A stretch of DNA of 64,000 bases from assembly GCF_000355765.4 (NCBI RefSeq), contig NZ_CP021106.3:1955137-2019136 (forward strand), written 5' to 3'. The stretch comes from Nitrosospira lacus (lineage in GTDB: Bacteria > Pseudomonadota > Gammaproteobacteria > Burkholderiales > Nitrosomonadaceae). Positions 45,801-54,967 of this stretch are shown here, piece by piece. A model generated the notes under the pieces. The model made no database searches and was not told the origin of the DNA. It saw nothing but the letters and a program-made list of their open reading frames with translations. The position numbers were made by a program, and so were the translations under genes. Numbering within the stretch: position 1 is the first letter of the stretch; every line of letters begins with the position of its first letter.

Positions 45801-46308
45801 CCGGACGATCACCCGCGGCGGTGAGAACCTCGAATCGAAGTGTGCCCCCCAGGCCCCGCACCCAGGACTGTGCCGCGCCGAATCCGGCTTGACCCGAATA
45901 ACAGGCATCGACCACCACAGCCAATCCATCCACTTGGCCCACGGCCTTCTTGTGCGCCTCCTTGATCAGGTTGGTGAGATGGACCGCCGTGTCGGAGTCA
46001 GGAGGATTTTCCGCATCTCGCGGCAGCAGGTAGAAGTCGTCATCCGCGCGCTCACCATGACCGATATAGGCAACGAATAGCGTGGCCTCATCTTTCGCCG
46101 CGCGCCAGTATGCTTTCTTGATGGCGTCTTTGGTATCCCGGACAGTGGGATCGATGAGCAATCCTTCCCCCTCGAGCGCGGAAACACATGCACCTCGCTC
46201 CGGATCGATCATCACCCGATAAAGTTCCTGCGCCGTCTGCGGCAGAAAACCAAGCTGGTTCAGGGCTTCGCATTGAGACCCAATGACCAGGATCCGGCGT
46301 TCACTCAT
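42862..46308 (-). CDS. Caspase-like peptidase / NTPase / TPR protein
   Basis: A 1148-residue protein. Residues 1-160 form a caspase (peptidase C14) fold, with His 84 in FVAYIGHGE and Cys 136 in AVVVDACYSGQ as the catalytic dyad. Residues 270-460 form a STAND/NACHT-like NTPase with Walker A VGDAGTGKS (275-283) and a Walker-B-like RIVLDALDRLA. From about residue 660 to the end run about 11.5 copies of a 42-residue tetratricopeptide unit (ERxLGPDHPDTLxxRxNIA...). The design matches bacterial cell-death or immune sensors in which TPRs sense a ligand, the NTPase oligomerises and the peptidase is released. The two most similar repeat pairs point to recent internal duplication. Confidence 0.9.
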   Translation of the reverse strand: MSERRILVIGSQCEALNQLGFLPQTAQELYRVMIDPERGACVSALEGEGLLIDPTVRDTKDAIKKAYWRAAKDEATLFVAYIGHGERADDDFYLLPRDAENPPDSDTAVHLTNLIKEAHKKAVGQVDGLAVVVDACYSGQAGFGAAQSWVRGLGGTLRFEVLTAAGDRPAADGCFSRSLVALLRDGVATEPSEHLHCVNLRPLIKKRCPNQEAQNPAYNPDATLWLAKNAASIREPWAQTPLADEIQRLTRAYQSTLALDEIVKRSQAERCVAVVGDAGTGKSALAAALAWPKAAPGVVPAGFVHAIALLNEAMTPRELARILTEQLARSVSGFREAQQSFARDTPYDEQQKLDTLEKQLLGPLTWLGRLEQPAQVTEVRIVLDALDRLATGARGSVMEALNQLGKLAFVHLLVTARPDTELPSEASSYSLAFAPDEKIHQYLEQRSVPPARQAEVAQAAQGSWLVARVLADLLDEQPEAPIGAGRLALGDAYEEMLSRCGVSEDESPRRVLEILAAAGAGPLLPLPLLCKASETLGGPRSPALVRDQLVRLRGLAVRSAAGTENEHAGLFHQTLVDYVTARAPQEIIAAHKALIAGIEALAPPGAGPTDLNNAIQHYAFEREAEHLWTLGEADSALASLSARISPIPRDNLRRWRLWLMRVETVVGSDHPVTFIVRNNIAHLTGECGDPRESLRLFEALLPDQERVLGPDYPDTLKTRSNIAYSTGMCGNVHQALCLAEALLPDQERVSGPDYPATLTIRNNIAHWTGDCGNPRKALRLFQELLPDQERILGPDHPDTLKTRSNIALWTGNSGDTREALRLAEALLTDEERVLGLGHPGTLTIRNNIAHWTGDCGNPRKALRLFQELLPDQEHILGPDHPDTLKTRSNIALWTGNSGDTREALRLAEALFHDEERVLGFDHPNTLAIRSNIAFWTGECGDSHEALRLFGALLPDQERILGPDHPDTLKTRSNIAYSISLCGDAREGLRLAEALLPDQERVLGPDHPLTLTTRNNIALWTGECGDSQEALRLFKALLVDQERLLGPDHPDTLKIRSNIAYSTARNGDAREALRLLQLLLPDQERIFGPNHPAVLIIRSNIAYLTAECGDAREALRLFQALLPDQERILGPDHPNTLIIKESIDRLTSS
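42930..44320 (-). repeat. 126-bp tandem repeats encoding the TPR array
   Basis: About eleven 126-base units run through the 3' part of the caspase-TPR gene, recognised by the recurring CGCTCCTGGTCGGGGAGC on the plus strand. Two adjoining 252-base blocks (about 43570-43821 and 43822-44073) are nearly identical, including runs such as CCTGAGCGCCTTGCGAGGAT. They are far more alike than the other units, indicating recent duplication or gene conversion. Confidence 0.85.
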
Positions 46309-46428
46309 GACATATGCATTTCTTCTGAAAAATAACCCTGTTTGTTTTTTTTGCTTCCTGAACTATAAAGAAGTGAAACTAATGTGTATAGAGGTCAGCC
46401 GTGATAAGACAGGGAGGTGAATCAAATC

Positions 46429-47157
46429 ATGGAAACAATTCGTGAAGTGACGGAAGTCAGGCTTGCAGTCCTGGAAAGTTTTCCGCCCAAATTGCAGATT
46501 ACCTCGGCGGGCAACGTGCCAACCGGGGGTTGGTCCAACCCTCGGCTGAGTCCCCTCGTCAATATCCAGGCACCCCCGGATGGAATTTACGATTTCGATT
46601 TCGCCGCCGATCCTCCGGCAAGTCCTGCGACGCAGGTGATTTCTCCCATCCATGCGGTTTATGTGTGGGACAGCTTTCCAGCAGGGGTCAAGGGAGTACG
46701 GGTAAACGCCGCACAAAATTCGGTCACGGCGTGGCTCGATGATCGTGACCGGCAACCCAACCGCTATATCCTCAGCAATTGCGGGGGCATCAAGCGTGTC
46801 GTTTTTTTCCCCAGGGCGCTGGGCCCCCTTGGGGCAGGTGAATCACTATCAGATGCCCAGCTTGAATACAATGGTTCGGAAGGCCAGTTTGTATTCCGGG
46901 GGGCAGATATCAGCCAGGAGCAAACCATTCTGGGGTCGCTCGTCTCAGTGACGCTTCAACCCAATGCCGATGCGGGTGGCCTGGATTTCGCCCTGGTGCT
47001 GCCGCCGGTTCAACTGGGAAGCCACGCACGGCAGGAGTTCGAAACCTTGGGAATCAAGATTCACAGCCGGGGGCGTGTGATAAGGCCGGCGGGTGCGGAA
47101 CTTACTTACGAAGTCATGAAATTGAACGGCGTCGCGGAAGATATCCCTATACTTTGA
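46429..47157 (+). CDS. Two-domain beta-rich protein with a locus-specific domain
   Basis: A 242-residue protein. ATG 46429 is preferred because AGGGAGGTG ends nine bases before it; GTG 46417 overlaps that site. Residues 10-105 form one beta domain (LQITSAGNVPTGGWSNP, HAVYVWDSFPAGVKGVRV). Residues 140-236 form a second, clearly related to the protein at 56017. Shared features are L-x-Y...F-x-G-x-DI, GSLVSVTLQ/GTVVSVTIQ, a following F-x-L-x-x-P and T-x-G-I-x-x-H. No known family is recognised. It has no signal peptide. It is divergent from the caspase gene across a 120-base shared promoter region. Confidence 0.75.
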   Translation: METIREVTEVRLAVLESFPPKLQITSAGNVPTGGWSNPRLSPLVNIQAPPDGIYDFDFAADPPASPATQVISPIHAVYVWDSFPAGVKGVRVNAAQNSVTAWLDDRDRQPNRYILSNCGGIKRVVFFPRALGPLGAGESLSDAQLEYNGSEGQFVFRGADISQEQTILGSLVSVTLQPNADAGGLDFALVLPPVQLGSHARQEFETLGIKIHSRGRVIRPAGAELTYEVMKLNGVAEDIPIL

Positions 47158-47479
47158 GTAAATTAAATAGGCGCTGATGGGTACAGCGCAGTCCCGAAAG
47201 TCTGGATCTCATCGAACAGGAGGTGGTCACGCCGAGGGTGTAATCGACTACAAACGATATCATGGCATGTGATCCGGTATTCGATCGGGCAGATGTGGAC
47301 TCAATCAAGTAATGTTTCACATTCATATGTGACAATATATATCGTATTTAATATCATGATTTGCAATGATAATTTCATATTAGAAGATTTAATTTTGAAT
47401 TGCATATCCGTGCAATGCACAAAAATAAGGCTTCCGGTCCCATGACCGAAAAGGCGATTCAACCTGATAGGAAGCCCTC
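47158..47479. other. AT-rich intergenic region before the KAP NTPase gene
   Basis: These 322 bases turn markedly AT-rich from about 47300 to 47440 (for example ATATATATCGTATTTAATATC), unlike the flanking genes. The stretch probably carries a promoter and could also be a xenogeneic-silencing target. No gene is seen. Confidence 0.5.
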
Positions 47480-50400
47480 ATGATTGCGGCATCCGGTAAA
47501 AGAATCATCCTGGTTTACGCTCGTCAGGATGACGGCTGGAGGCAAAGGCTTGAGGAGCGCCTCGTTGCCCGCGCGAATGACAGGGAACGCTTTCCGGCAG
47601 GATTGAGCGTGGAGGCATGGAGCGATGAATATCTGGCCGAGTCGGCCCGTGCGCCCGACACGCTGCGGGACGAGTTCGAGAATGTGGCGATAATGCTCTT
47701 TCTCGTTTCGGACGATCTGCTCGGTTCCCCCTGTGTGCGCGACGAATCGATCGCGGGCGTGTTGCAGAGCATATTGCTGGAAGAGCGATCGGTATCCCAC
47801 GTGTTCCGCGTGCTTGTGCGGCTCTCCACGTATTTCCCCGGTTGGCTCGCGTTATTGCCCGCGATTGCAGCAACGCAGGATCAGGCGCTCGCTGATTTCC
47901 CTCCAAGCCTGTGCGATGCGGAGCTTGACCGGATAGCGGATATGGTTGCCTCACTTGCTGACACCCAGGGGAAGGTGGAAATGGCGCCCGGCGGGGACTC
48001 GAATAGTTTGAACGTCGATGGTCGCAATGAGGCAACCGCGTCAAATCAGGCAACGGAGCAGCCATCCGCGCAGACACCTGGGCAGCCGAATCGGCCATTG
48101 ACCAAGGGGGCATCCGTAAAATCCCGTCAGTCCCGTCGGCAGCCAGAATCGCCAGCCCCATCCGCTACCGGGACCGTACCGCTGGCGCGGCTCTCTGAAT
48201 TCAAGACTGCGAGCTCGATTCCATTCTTGATGAATCGGGCAGCAGAGATGGCGTCGGGCGTAACGCCGCCGATTGCCGTGACCACCAGCTTCATGCTGCT
48301 TGCGTTCGCCGAAGCCACCGACACGGGGGGCCCATGGACAGCACATTTCCTGCGTGAGCTGATCGACAGGCATACAAAAGAATATGACGCAATACGGGAC
48401 CGCTATTTCAGAAAACGCGGATCGCGGGGTCTGCAAGCGCGATCCGAAAGCCCGGTTCGCAGCCTTCCTGTGGAGATGACAGGCTACCTGTTCGCGGCGC
48501 TGGAGCGGTCGCGCGACATTGCGCAGCGCACGACGCACGATCCCGAAATCCATGCACGCCACCTCCTGGCAGCCCTGTTGCACAGCGATACCACGCAAGA
48601 GCGTTCGGGCGCCCTTAACCGCCTCGCCGAGATGAACCTCGATCCCGTATTCGTGCGTGAGGCGCTATGCGAGTGGTTGCGCGGCCATGGAGACGACGAT
48701 GACGCCTGGGAGGCGCTGCTTATCGGCACGCGCTCGGCGGTGCGCCGATTCAGCGGCTTCATCGCCGATCGCGTGGGTGGCGACGATCTCCTGGATATCC
48801 AGAACGATGTGCGCGCGCTTGCCGCATTGATAGCTGCGCGAACCGTCGTGCCGCCGCTCTCCATCGGCTTGTTCGGCGAGTGGGGCTCCGGCAAGACATT
48901 CTTCATGCGCCAGTTGCGCGCCGCTATCGACGGCCTGGCGGCGGAGGCGCGCGTGGCGAACCGGATGCAGCGCGATCTTCCCATTTACAAGAACATCGTA
49001 CAGATCGAGTTCAACGCCTGGCATTATGTCGAAGGCAACCTCTGGGCGAGCCTCGTCGAGCACATCCTTGACAACCTGTATGCGAAGGAAGACCCGCGAA
49101 TCAGCCGGGCATTGCAGGAGGAGCTGATCAAAAAACTGGCCGAGGAGAAGGCGCTCTCGCAGGCGACAAGCAACGCCGCCGACAGTGCGAAAGCGGCGGC
49201 CACCGCCGCGAAGGTGACCCTCGACGCCGCGCAGAAGAGTCTCAACGAAAAAACGGAAGAGCTGGCCCAGCTGAACGCTGAACACGTGCGGAAGGATTTT
49301 GTGTTGACCGGCGCCCACCAGCCGGTCGTCGATGCGCTGGAACAACTCAATCTCGGTGCAGTCGGCCGGAGCGCCGTGGAGCTCGAGGGTGCGCTGCGGC
49401 AGATCCATGGCGTGCTCGGACGGGGACAGCGATTTCTCGCCCCGCTCATGCATGCAAAGGATCGGAATCGCCGGTTCAACTGGTTGCTCCTCAGCCTTCT
49501 CGGGGCACCGGTCATGGCGATCATTATGCGCTTCGTATTGCAGATGCTCGGATCGAGCGTTACCGATATCTATGCTTATGCCACCGGTTTGGCGACGTTG
49601 ATCGCGTCAGGCGTTCCCTGGCTCAAACAACAGGCCCAGTGGATGTCGCGGCGGCTCGATGAAGCGGAGACAGCGCAGAAGAAGTTCGACGAGGAAATGG
49701 CGAAAGAAACCGCTGTCCATGTGCAGAAAGTGACCCAGGCCGAGCAAAGGCTGCGCGAGCTGACAGCAGCTCTCGATTCTGCGCAGCAGAGGCATGCGGA
49801 GGCGAAGGCACGCGAGGCCGCTGCCGATGCTGAACTCAAGGCCGCGACGGCCGGCCGCCTGCTTGCCAACTTCATCACCGACCGTGCCGCGAGCAGCGAT
49901 TATCGCAAGCACCTCGGCGTGCTCGCCCTGGTGCGCGACGACTTCGAAAAGCTTTCCGGGTTGATCGAGGAGGAAAACTGGTCGCTGTCGCCCGAAGATC
50001 CGTCCGAACCACCCCGCGCCGATGGCCAGAGGCGGTATGCAAGCCTGGCTGAAGAAGAGAAAGACAAGGACAAGCGCATCAATCGCATTGTGCTTTATAT
50101 CGACGATCTCGATCGCTGTCCGCCAAATAAGGTGGTGGAGGTATTGCAGGCCGTGCATCTGCTGCTGGCATTTCCGCTGTTTGTCGTTGTCGTCGGGGTG
50201 GATGCTCGTTGGATCAAGCGCTCGTTGCAGACGCGCTACCGCGAATTGCTTCATGTCGACAACAGGCCGGTAAATGACGACGGTGACACGGGGCTGCTCC
50301 TCGGCTCGGCAACACCCAATGATTACCTCGAGAAAATTTTCCAGATTCCGTTCTGGCTGAGGCCAATGGACGCCGCCGCTTGTGACAACATGGTGCGCGG

Positions 50401-51154
50401 ACTGCTGCGAACGAGCGTAAAGCATTCCAATCAGGACTCGAAAGAGGGGGGACAGGACAAAGGGGCTGGCAAGATAACGATGCCTGTGGCGGAAGCTGGA
50501 ACGTCTCCCGGGATACCGGTCACGCCGCAGCAGCGGATGTCCGGGGCAAGCGCACCGGCGGCGACGCAAGCAAGGCAACAGCAGGCGGCTCAATCCGCTC
50601 CGCCGGGGTCCGCATCCGCCGGGAGCAATGCCGGCGCTACCCCAGTTCCGGCTGCCCAACCACCCGCCTACCCGACGTTCGAGAGCCTGGAAATCATTCC
50701 TGCCGAACTGGATTTCATGACAAAGCTTGCGCCGGTACTCGGTCGCTCGCCGCGCGCCCTCAAGCGGTTCGTTAACGTGTACCGGTTGATCAAGGTGGGG
50801 CTCGGCCCGCACGAGGAGCGCTCGTTCCTGCGGCCGGGCAATCCGCTGGGCCACTACCAGGCCGTGCTGCTTCTCCTCGCGGTCGATACCGGCACGCCCA
50901 TGCTGGCGCGCAACTTCTTTGCGACAGTGGAAGTCGGGGCGGGTTCCGAGCCCCTGAATGAGGCTGCGCGCGATATCGGTTGGCTCATGAAGGAGATGGA
51001 CCAGGCCTGGCTTGAGGATGCCCCCGGGTGGCAACGATTACGCAAGTGGCTGGAGGTGCACGATGAGGAGGTGCCTGCCGATACCAGGCTTGCGGTACTT
51101 GCACCCTGGACGAAGCGCGTGGCGCGGTTTTCGTTCGAAGTCGGCCGGTCATAA
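47480..51154 (+). CDS. TIR-like / Clp_N-like / KAP P-loop NTPase
   Basis: A 1224-residue protein with AGGAAG before ATG 47480. Residues 5-155 form a TIR/SEFIR-like domain (RIILVYARQDDGWRQRLEER, IMLFLVSDDLLGS). A disordered linker (160-240) follows, then a helical Clp_N-like repeat domain (245-400; PEIHARHLLAALLHS). The KAP NTPase has Walker A FGEWGSGKT (465-473), coiled coils and two hydrophobic spans (about 665-715), then Walker B IVLYIDDLDRCPP (about 870). A Pro/Ala/Gln-rich linker and a C-terminal KAP helical domain close it. KAP proteins tether NTPase modules to the inner membrane (for example PifA in phage exclusion). The TIR catalytic Glu is not obvious, so it may signal rather than cleave NAD. 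Confidence 0.85.
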   Translation: MIAASGKRIILVYARQDDGWRQRLEERLVARANDRERFPAGLSVEAWSDEYLAESARAPDTLRDEFENVAIMLFLVSDDLLGSPCVRDESIAGVLQSILLEERSVSHVFRVLVRLSTYFPGWLALLPAIAATQDQALADFPPSLCDAELDRIADMVASLADTQGKVEMAPGGDSNSLNVDGRNEATASNQATEQPSAQTPGQPNRPLTKGASVKSRQSRRQPESPAPSATGTVPLARLSEFKTASSIPFLMNRAAEMASGVTPPIAVTTSFMLLAFAEATDTGGPWTAHFLRELIDRHTKEYDAIRDRYFRKRGSRGLQARSESPVRSLPVEMTGYLFAALERSRDIAQRTTHDPEIHARHLLAALLHSDTTQERSGALNRLAEMNLDPVFVREALCEWLRGHGDDDDAWEALLIGTRSAVRRFSGFIADRVGGDDLLDIQNDVRALAALIAARTVVPPLSIGLFGEWGSGKTFFMRQLRAAIDGLAAEARVANRMQRDLPIYKNIVQIEFNAWHYVEGNLWASLVEHILDNLYAKEDPRISRALQEELIKKLAEEKALSQATSNAADSAKAAATAAKVTLDAAQKSLNEKTEELAQLNAEHVRKDFVLTGAHQPVVDALEQLNLGAVGRSAVELEGALRQIHGVLGRGQRFLAPLMHAKDRNRRFNWLLLSLLGAPVMAIIMRFVLQMLGSSVTDIYAYATGLATLIASGVPWLKQQAQWMSRRLDEAETAQKKFDEEMAKETAVHVQKVTQAEQRLRELTAALDSAQQRHAEAKAREAAADAELKAATAGRLLANFITDRAASSDYRKHLGVLALVRDDFEKLSGLIEEENWSLSPEDPSEPPRADGQRRYASLAEEEKDKDKRINRIVLYIDDLDRCPPNKVVEVLQAVHLLLAFPLFVVVVGVDARWIKRSLQTRYRELLHVDNRPVNDDGDTGLLLGSATPNDYLEKIFQIPFWLRPMDAAACDNMVRGLLRTSVKHSNQDSKEGGQDKGAGKITMPVAEAGTSPGIPVTPQQRMSGASAPAATQARQQQAAQSAPPGSASAGSNAGATPVPAAQPPAYPTFESLEIIPAELDFMTKLAPVLGRSPRALKRFVNVYRLIKVGLGPHEERSFLRPGNPLGHYQAVLLLLAVDTGTPMLARNFFATVEVGAGSEPLNEAARDIGWLMKEMDQAWLEDAPGWQRLRKWLEVHDEEVPADTRLAVLAPWTKRVARFSFEVGRS

Positions 51155-51324
51155 AAGGCAGAGTGCCGTTTTCCGCAATGGGTTATTTGGAATCCAGTGG
51201 TTGTAGCGAAATCACCATGAAGAGGTGAAGATCGAGTGACGCAAGAAATTTTTTTATCATGACACTAAATGAAAAATGAGCAGATAACTGCCGCATCCAG
51301 GCTTATTTAAGGAGACACATTTCA

Positions 51325-52542
51325 ATGCGTTACCTGATCATCACCGCTGTGTTCACGCTGCTGGCTTATTTCCCCTGGGCTTACGCGCAAGATGCGCCCG
51401 CCGAAAACACTACCGCGCGCCAATCAGTTAATCCCGCATCGGCGAATGCACAGCGCGAGGGTGTCGACAAAGGCGAGCTTTATGTCGTGGGCAGAAATGA
51501 AGGGAAAAACAAGGAAGATTTCGTTTTTAGGATGGGTGAAAGAATTCATATCAAGGCAACCGGGGATGTTGCCGGAAGGTTAAAAACGGAGCTAGAAAAA
51601 ACCGGCGCTTCCAGATCCCCCATTCTGCTTTTTGACGGGATCAAGATGGCCAATCTGCCTTCAGCCATATCCCAGCTTGATAATGGAAATATGCTGCGCT
51701 TCAGTTTCTATCTAGAACGCAACCCCGCGCTTAAAGAATCCCGCGAGGCATGGGACATGCTTTTCAAAAGCAAGGATGAGTATGTAATGCCCATCGAGGT
51801 GGGCATTGCGGTAGGCAGCGAGTTGCCATTGGTGGTGCAATCCGCCTACCCGTTTTTCTTCTATCTTGCCCCGGCGTCCGAAATACTCGCCACCGTCAGC
51901 GGCGCCTTGCTGATTTTATTTGTGGCCTACTATCTGATCGTCAACAAGACAAACATGTTGAAGGACCAGGACACCGGCTATTACAGCCTGGGCAAGAGCC
52001 AGATGGCCTTCTGGGGACTGATGGTCGTACTGGCATTTGTCGGCATCTGGATATTGACCGGCACCATGGAATATATTCCCCAGCAGGTACTTATCCTGCT
52101 AGGCATCAGCGGCGCCACGGGGCTGAGCGCAGTCCTGATCGGAAACAGCAAGAAATCCGGGACCGAGGACGAAATGACCAGGATTCGGGCGGAAGAACAA
52201 AACCTTAAGGAACTAAAGGAAAAAAATCCGGCCGGTTTTTCCACGGATAATGAAAACCAGTTGACGGTCCTCTCGCAAAAAATCACGGAACTATCCCATC
52301 AGTTGGGTAATCAGGCTCGGCGCACGCGGCCAAGGGGCTTCTGGCGGGAAATTTGCGATGACGGCAATGGCGTGAGTTTCCATCGTCTGCAGGTTGTCAT
52401 ATGGACGCTTGTGCTGGGCATGGTATTCGTGGGCTATGTGGCGGATGGCATGTCTATTCCTGAATTTCCCGAAACTTTGCTTATTTTGATGGGAATCAGC
52501 AACCTGACTTATCTGGGATTCAAAATTCCCGAGAAATCATAA
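51325..52542 (+). CDS. Membrane protein with paired TM modules
   Basis: A 405-residue protein with AAGGAG and ATG 51325. The signal peptide ends WAYAQD. A periplasmic region of about 160 residues is followed by a span (residues 190-212) and then two similar modules. Module 1 is SLGKSQMAFWGLMVVLAFVG through LILLGISGATGLSAV. Module 2 is SFHRLQVVIWTLVLGMVFVG through LLILMGISNLTYLGFKI. A coiled region of about 75 residues lies between them. The duplicated pattern is real; no function is known. It sits between the KAP NTPase and S8 protease genes and may be the membrane effector or anchor of the locus. Confidence 0.7.
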   Translation: MRYLIITAVFTLLAYFPWAYAQDAPAENTTARQSVNPASANAQREGVDKGELYVVGRNEGKNKEDFVFRMGERIHIKATGDVAGRLKTELEKTGASRSPILLFDGIKMANLPSAISQLDNGNMLRFSFYLERNPALKESREAWDMLFKSKDEYVMPIEVGIAVGSELPLVVQSAYPFFFYLAPASEILATVSGALLILFVAYYLIVNKTNMLKDQDTGYYSLGKSQMAFWGLMVVLAFVGIWILTGTMEYIPQQVLILLGISGATGLSAVLIGNSKKSGTEDEMTRIRAEEQNLKELKEKNPAGFSTDNENQLTVLSQKITELSHQLGNQARRTRPRGFWREICDDGNGVSFHRLQVVIWTLVLGMVFVGYVADGMSIPEFPETLLILMGISNLTYLGFKIPEKS

Positions 52543-52783
52543 TGAGGTTTTAGCCACTGATATGTCGATTGGATATATATGCAATGACTTGATCAGACCG
52601 GACGGATTATTAGGGGGACCGCTATGTTAGGTAGCGCACCGAACGGCTCAAGGATAAAGAGTATTTCTACGCGCAGGAAATCAAGAAAAATTTATTAACC
52701 GTAAATAAAACAGCCGGGCCACTGGCATTGCATGCAAGGCTCCCGGCAATCTGCCATCAAGGACTCAAGGGGAGAGGCGCGCT

Positions 52784-53674
52784 ATGGTTCCTACGGAGTT
52801 GGTCAGGCTCTCGGCATTGATGGAGCGCACCAGCGGTATTCCCGATATTAAGATTGGACTCATTGACGGTCCTGTCGTTACCCGGCATGCGGGTCTGACG
52901 GGAGGTAACCTCAGGGAGATTCCCGGAAACAATGGAGCAGCCTGCACGCAGGCTAATAGCCTTGCATGCCTGCATGGAACCTTTATAGCCGGGATCTTGT
53001 CCGCGCAACGGAATTTCCCGGCTCCCGCTATTTGTCCCGGTTGTACCCTCCTCATACGTCCCATTTTTACCGAAACGACCTCCGGGCGCGAACATATGCC
53101 CGGCTCGACGCCTCAGGAGCTGGCAGCGGCAATCCTTGAGTGCATCGGCGCAGGTGCGCGAATCATTAACCTGAGTCTTGCCCTGATGCAGCCTTCCACC
53201 AGGGGAGGGCAGGTGCTGGAAGAGGCGCTCAATCTGGCCCTCAAGCGCGGTGTGCTGATTGTGGCGGCAGCGGGCAATCAAGGCACGCTCGGCAGTTCCG
53301 CCATTACCCGCCACCCATGGGTCATTCCGGTCGTGGCCTGCGATTTGCGCGGCCGGCCGATAAATGAATCGAATCTGGGCGGTTCTATCGGTACAAGGGG
53401 TTTGAGCGCGCCCGGCGACAACATTACCAGCCTGAGCACTGATGGCCAGTCAATTACGCTGAGCGGTACGAGCGTTGCGGTGCCTTTCGTCACCGGGGCC
53501 ATTGCACTGCTGTGGTCCGAATTTCCTGACGCCACCGGGGCGCAGATCAAACTCGCTATTACGCAAACCTCCATGATGAGGTTACGGCGAGCCTCGATCG
53601 TTCCTCCCTTGCTGGATGCGGATACAGCCTGGCAAACCCTGCAGACATTGAGCACAAGGAGGCGAATAGCATGA
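52784..53674 (+). CDS. S8 subtilisin-like protease, PatA/PatG type
   Basis: A 296-residue protein with GGAGAGG before ATG 52784. The catalytic triad is Asp 28 (IGLIDGPVVTRH), His 64 (CLHGTFIAGIL) and Ser 230 (LSGTSVAVPFVTGAIALLW), with the oxyanion Asn 165 in AAAGNQG. There is no signal peptide or propeptide, so it is cytosolic like the cyanobactin maturation proteases. The IDGPV and CPGCTLLIRPIF segments resemble the PatA/PatG protease branch. The next gene overlaps its stop (ATGA). It probably cuts the small leader-bearing peptides encoded downstream. Confidence 0.9.
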   Translation: MVPTELVRLSALMERTSGIPDIKIGLIDGPVVTRHAGLTGGNLREIPGNNGAACTQANSLACLHGTFIAGILSAQRNFPAPAICPGCTLLIRPIFTETTSGREHMPGSTPQELAAAILECIGAGARIINLSLALMQPSTRGGQVLEEALNLALKRGVLIVAAAGNQGTLGSSAITRHPWVIPVVACDLRGRPINESNLGGSIGTRGLSAPGDNITSLSTDGQSITLSGTSVAVPFVTGAIALLWSEFPDATGAQIKLAITQTSMMRLRRASIVPPLLDADTAWQTLQTLSTRRRIA

Positions 53675-53913
53675 TCAGGGCGAGCAAGAAAGAGGAAGCG
53701 GATGATAATGCCGGCAAATCGCCGGATAAAATCGGGCTGCAGCCCCACCGGGTGCGTTTGCCCGGGTTTATCACCGGCGATGAGATCGGGCTTGGCGCCG
53801 CGATTAAGCGAACAGGCTCCTATCTGGGGATCCAACCCTGTGGAGGCTGTGAACGCCGGGCAGCCCTGCTCAACCGCTGGCTGGTATTCACGCCTGGGCG
53901 GCGGCCCGGATAG
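53671..53913 (+). CDS. Small CGGC-motif protein
   Basis: An 80-residue protein overlapping the protease stop by four bases, so translationally coupled. It starts with a charged, disordered region, then RVRLPGFITGDEIGLGAAIK, then PCGGCERRAALLNRWLVF. The C-x2-C followed by RA-x3-LNRW recurs in small proteins I associate with S8 protease loci; I cannot name a family. The C-x2-C may bind metal or a thiol intermediate. The LPGF stretch recalls the PGF in the leader of the peptides downstream, but this may be coincidence. Confidence 0.75.
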   Translation: MIRASKKEEADDNAGKSPDKIGLQPHRVRLPGFITGDEIGLGAAIKRTGSYLGIQPCGGCERRAALLNRWLVFTPGRRPG

Positions 53914-53982
53914 GAGAAATCCCCGAATCCGGAATTCCAGGTTTGCTGGATGGAGTCGGTACCCATACCCAAGGAGCCATAA

Positions 53983-54933
53983 ATGACCGAACAAACTGAA
54001 ACGATGGAACACCCGTTGGAGCCACCGGTTAAAGCAAGCGATATGCGGACGCCCGCGCCTTGTTTCGAGGTTCATTCAAACGCGGCCGTCTCACCACAGG
54101 CGGGAGCGGGAACCTGTAGTAGTTGTGGAGGCGGCGGGGGAATAAGCCCCAATGATACCGGAACGATCTCCTACGTCTATGCCATTGGCCGGGTCGAAGC
54201 CCGTTTCCCGAATCTCGCCGCGGAAAAGGAATTTGCGCAGGCGACCGGGCGTACAGAGACTACCGGCAAAACCGATCAGCAGGCTTTTCATGCAGTCTTG
54301 TCGCAACGTCAGAATCGCTATCTGGTGCGTCAATTATGCTGGGTACTGACCATACAAGGCCTGGAAACCTACCTCCTGCAGCCGCGCGACCCGACGGATA
54401 TAGATATGCTGGTGGATGCGATCCGGCCCATGCCCGCGCCCAATGATATCGACGTCGTTATCGGTCTGCGTGGCCCCATCGCTCCCCCGGATATGTGCAA
54501 CGGCCTGATGGTGCCCATCATCGTCTTCGATCAGATTTATTCATTCGGACGCGACGAACTGATCAAGGCTATTCCGAAACCTGAGAAACTCACCGACAAG
54601 CAGTTCGGTCCGGCGGCTGAGGAACTGTTCGACAGGATCATGCAAATGACCGATAACGCCGGGGCGACCGATGAGCACCGCGTATTGAACTATCTGGCCA
54701 TGCGTTATCCAGCCATTTATGCCAAGGCGGCGGAGAAATATGGCGGAGACAATTCAATGACCGGGGTGGAAGTCATCCCCTCATCGTTGAGCAGCACCCG
54801 GAAAATATTTAAGGCCATATTCTCTTACACCAACCGCAACACGGATTTTACCGAGAAATTCTTTGTGCGCGTCGATGCGACCGAAGAGTTCCCATTTCTG
54901 GTCACCAAGATGTCGCCGTACTATGATCGTTAG
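53983..54933 (+). CDS. Detached PatG C-terminal domain protein
   Basis: A 316-residue protein; AAGGAG precedes ATG 53983. The first 50 residues are disordered with a CSSCGGGGG segment. Residues 58-310 match the C-terminal region of cyanobactin PatG (VYAIGRVEARFPNLAAEKEF, QNRYLVRQLCWVLTIQGLET, YLLQPRDPTDIDMLVDAIR). In cyanobactin PatG this region follows the macrocyclase protease; here it is a separate gene downstream of a stand-alone protease. Its role in PatG is unclear in the literature. The combination supports a peptide-maturation function. Confidence 0.85.
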   Translation: MTEQTETMEHPLEPPVKASDMRTPAPCFEVHSNAAVSPQAGAGTCSSCGGGGGISPNDTGTISYVYAIGRVEARFPNLAAEKEFAQATGRTETTGKTDQQAFHAVLSQRQNRYLVRQLCWVLTIQGLETYLLQPRDPTDIDMLVDAIRPMPAPNDIDVVIGLRGPIAPPDMCNGLMVPIIVFDQIYSFGRDELIKAIPKPEKLTDKQFGPAAEELFDRIMQMTDNAGATDEHRVLNYLAMRYPAIYAKAAEKYGGDNSMTGVEVIPSSLSSTRKIFKAIFSYTNRNTDFTEKFFVRVDATEEFPFLVTKMSPYYDR

Positions 54934-54967
54934 CTAACCAATTGAAGGGAGGCGTGAAATAAATTCC

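Noticed and set aside
49607-51034. 475-codon minus-strand frame opposite the KAP NTPase
   Set aside because: The plus frame has Walker A/B motifs and coherent domains; the minus frame does not.
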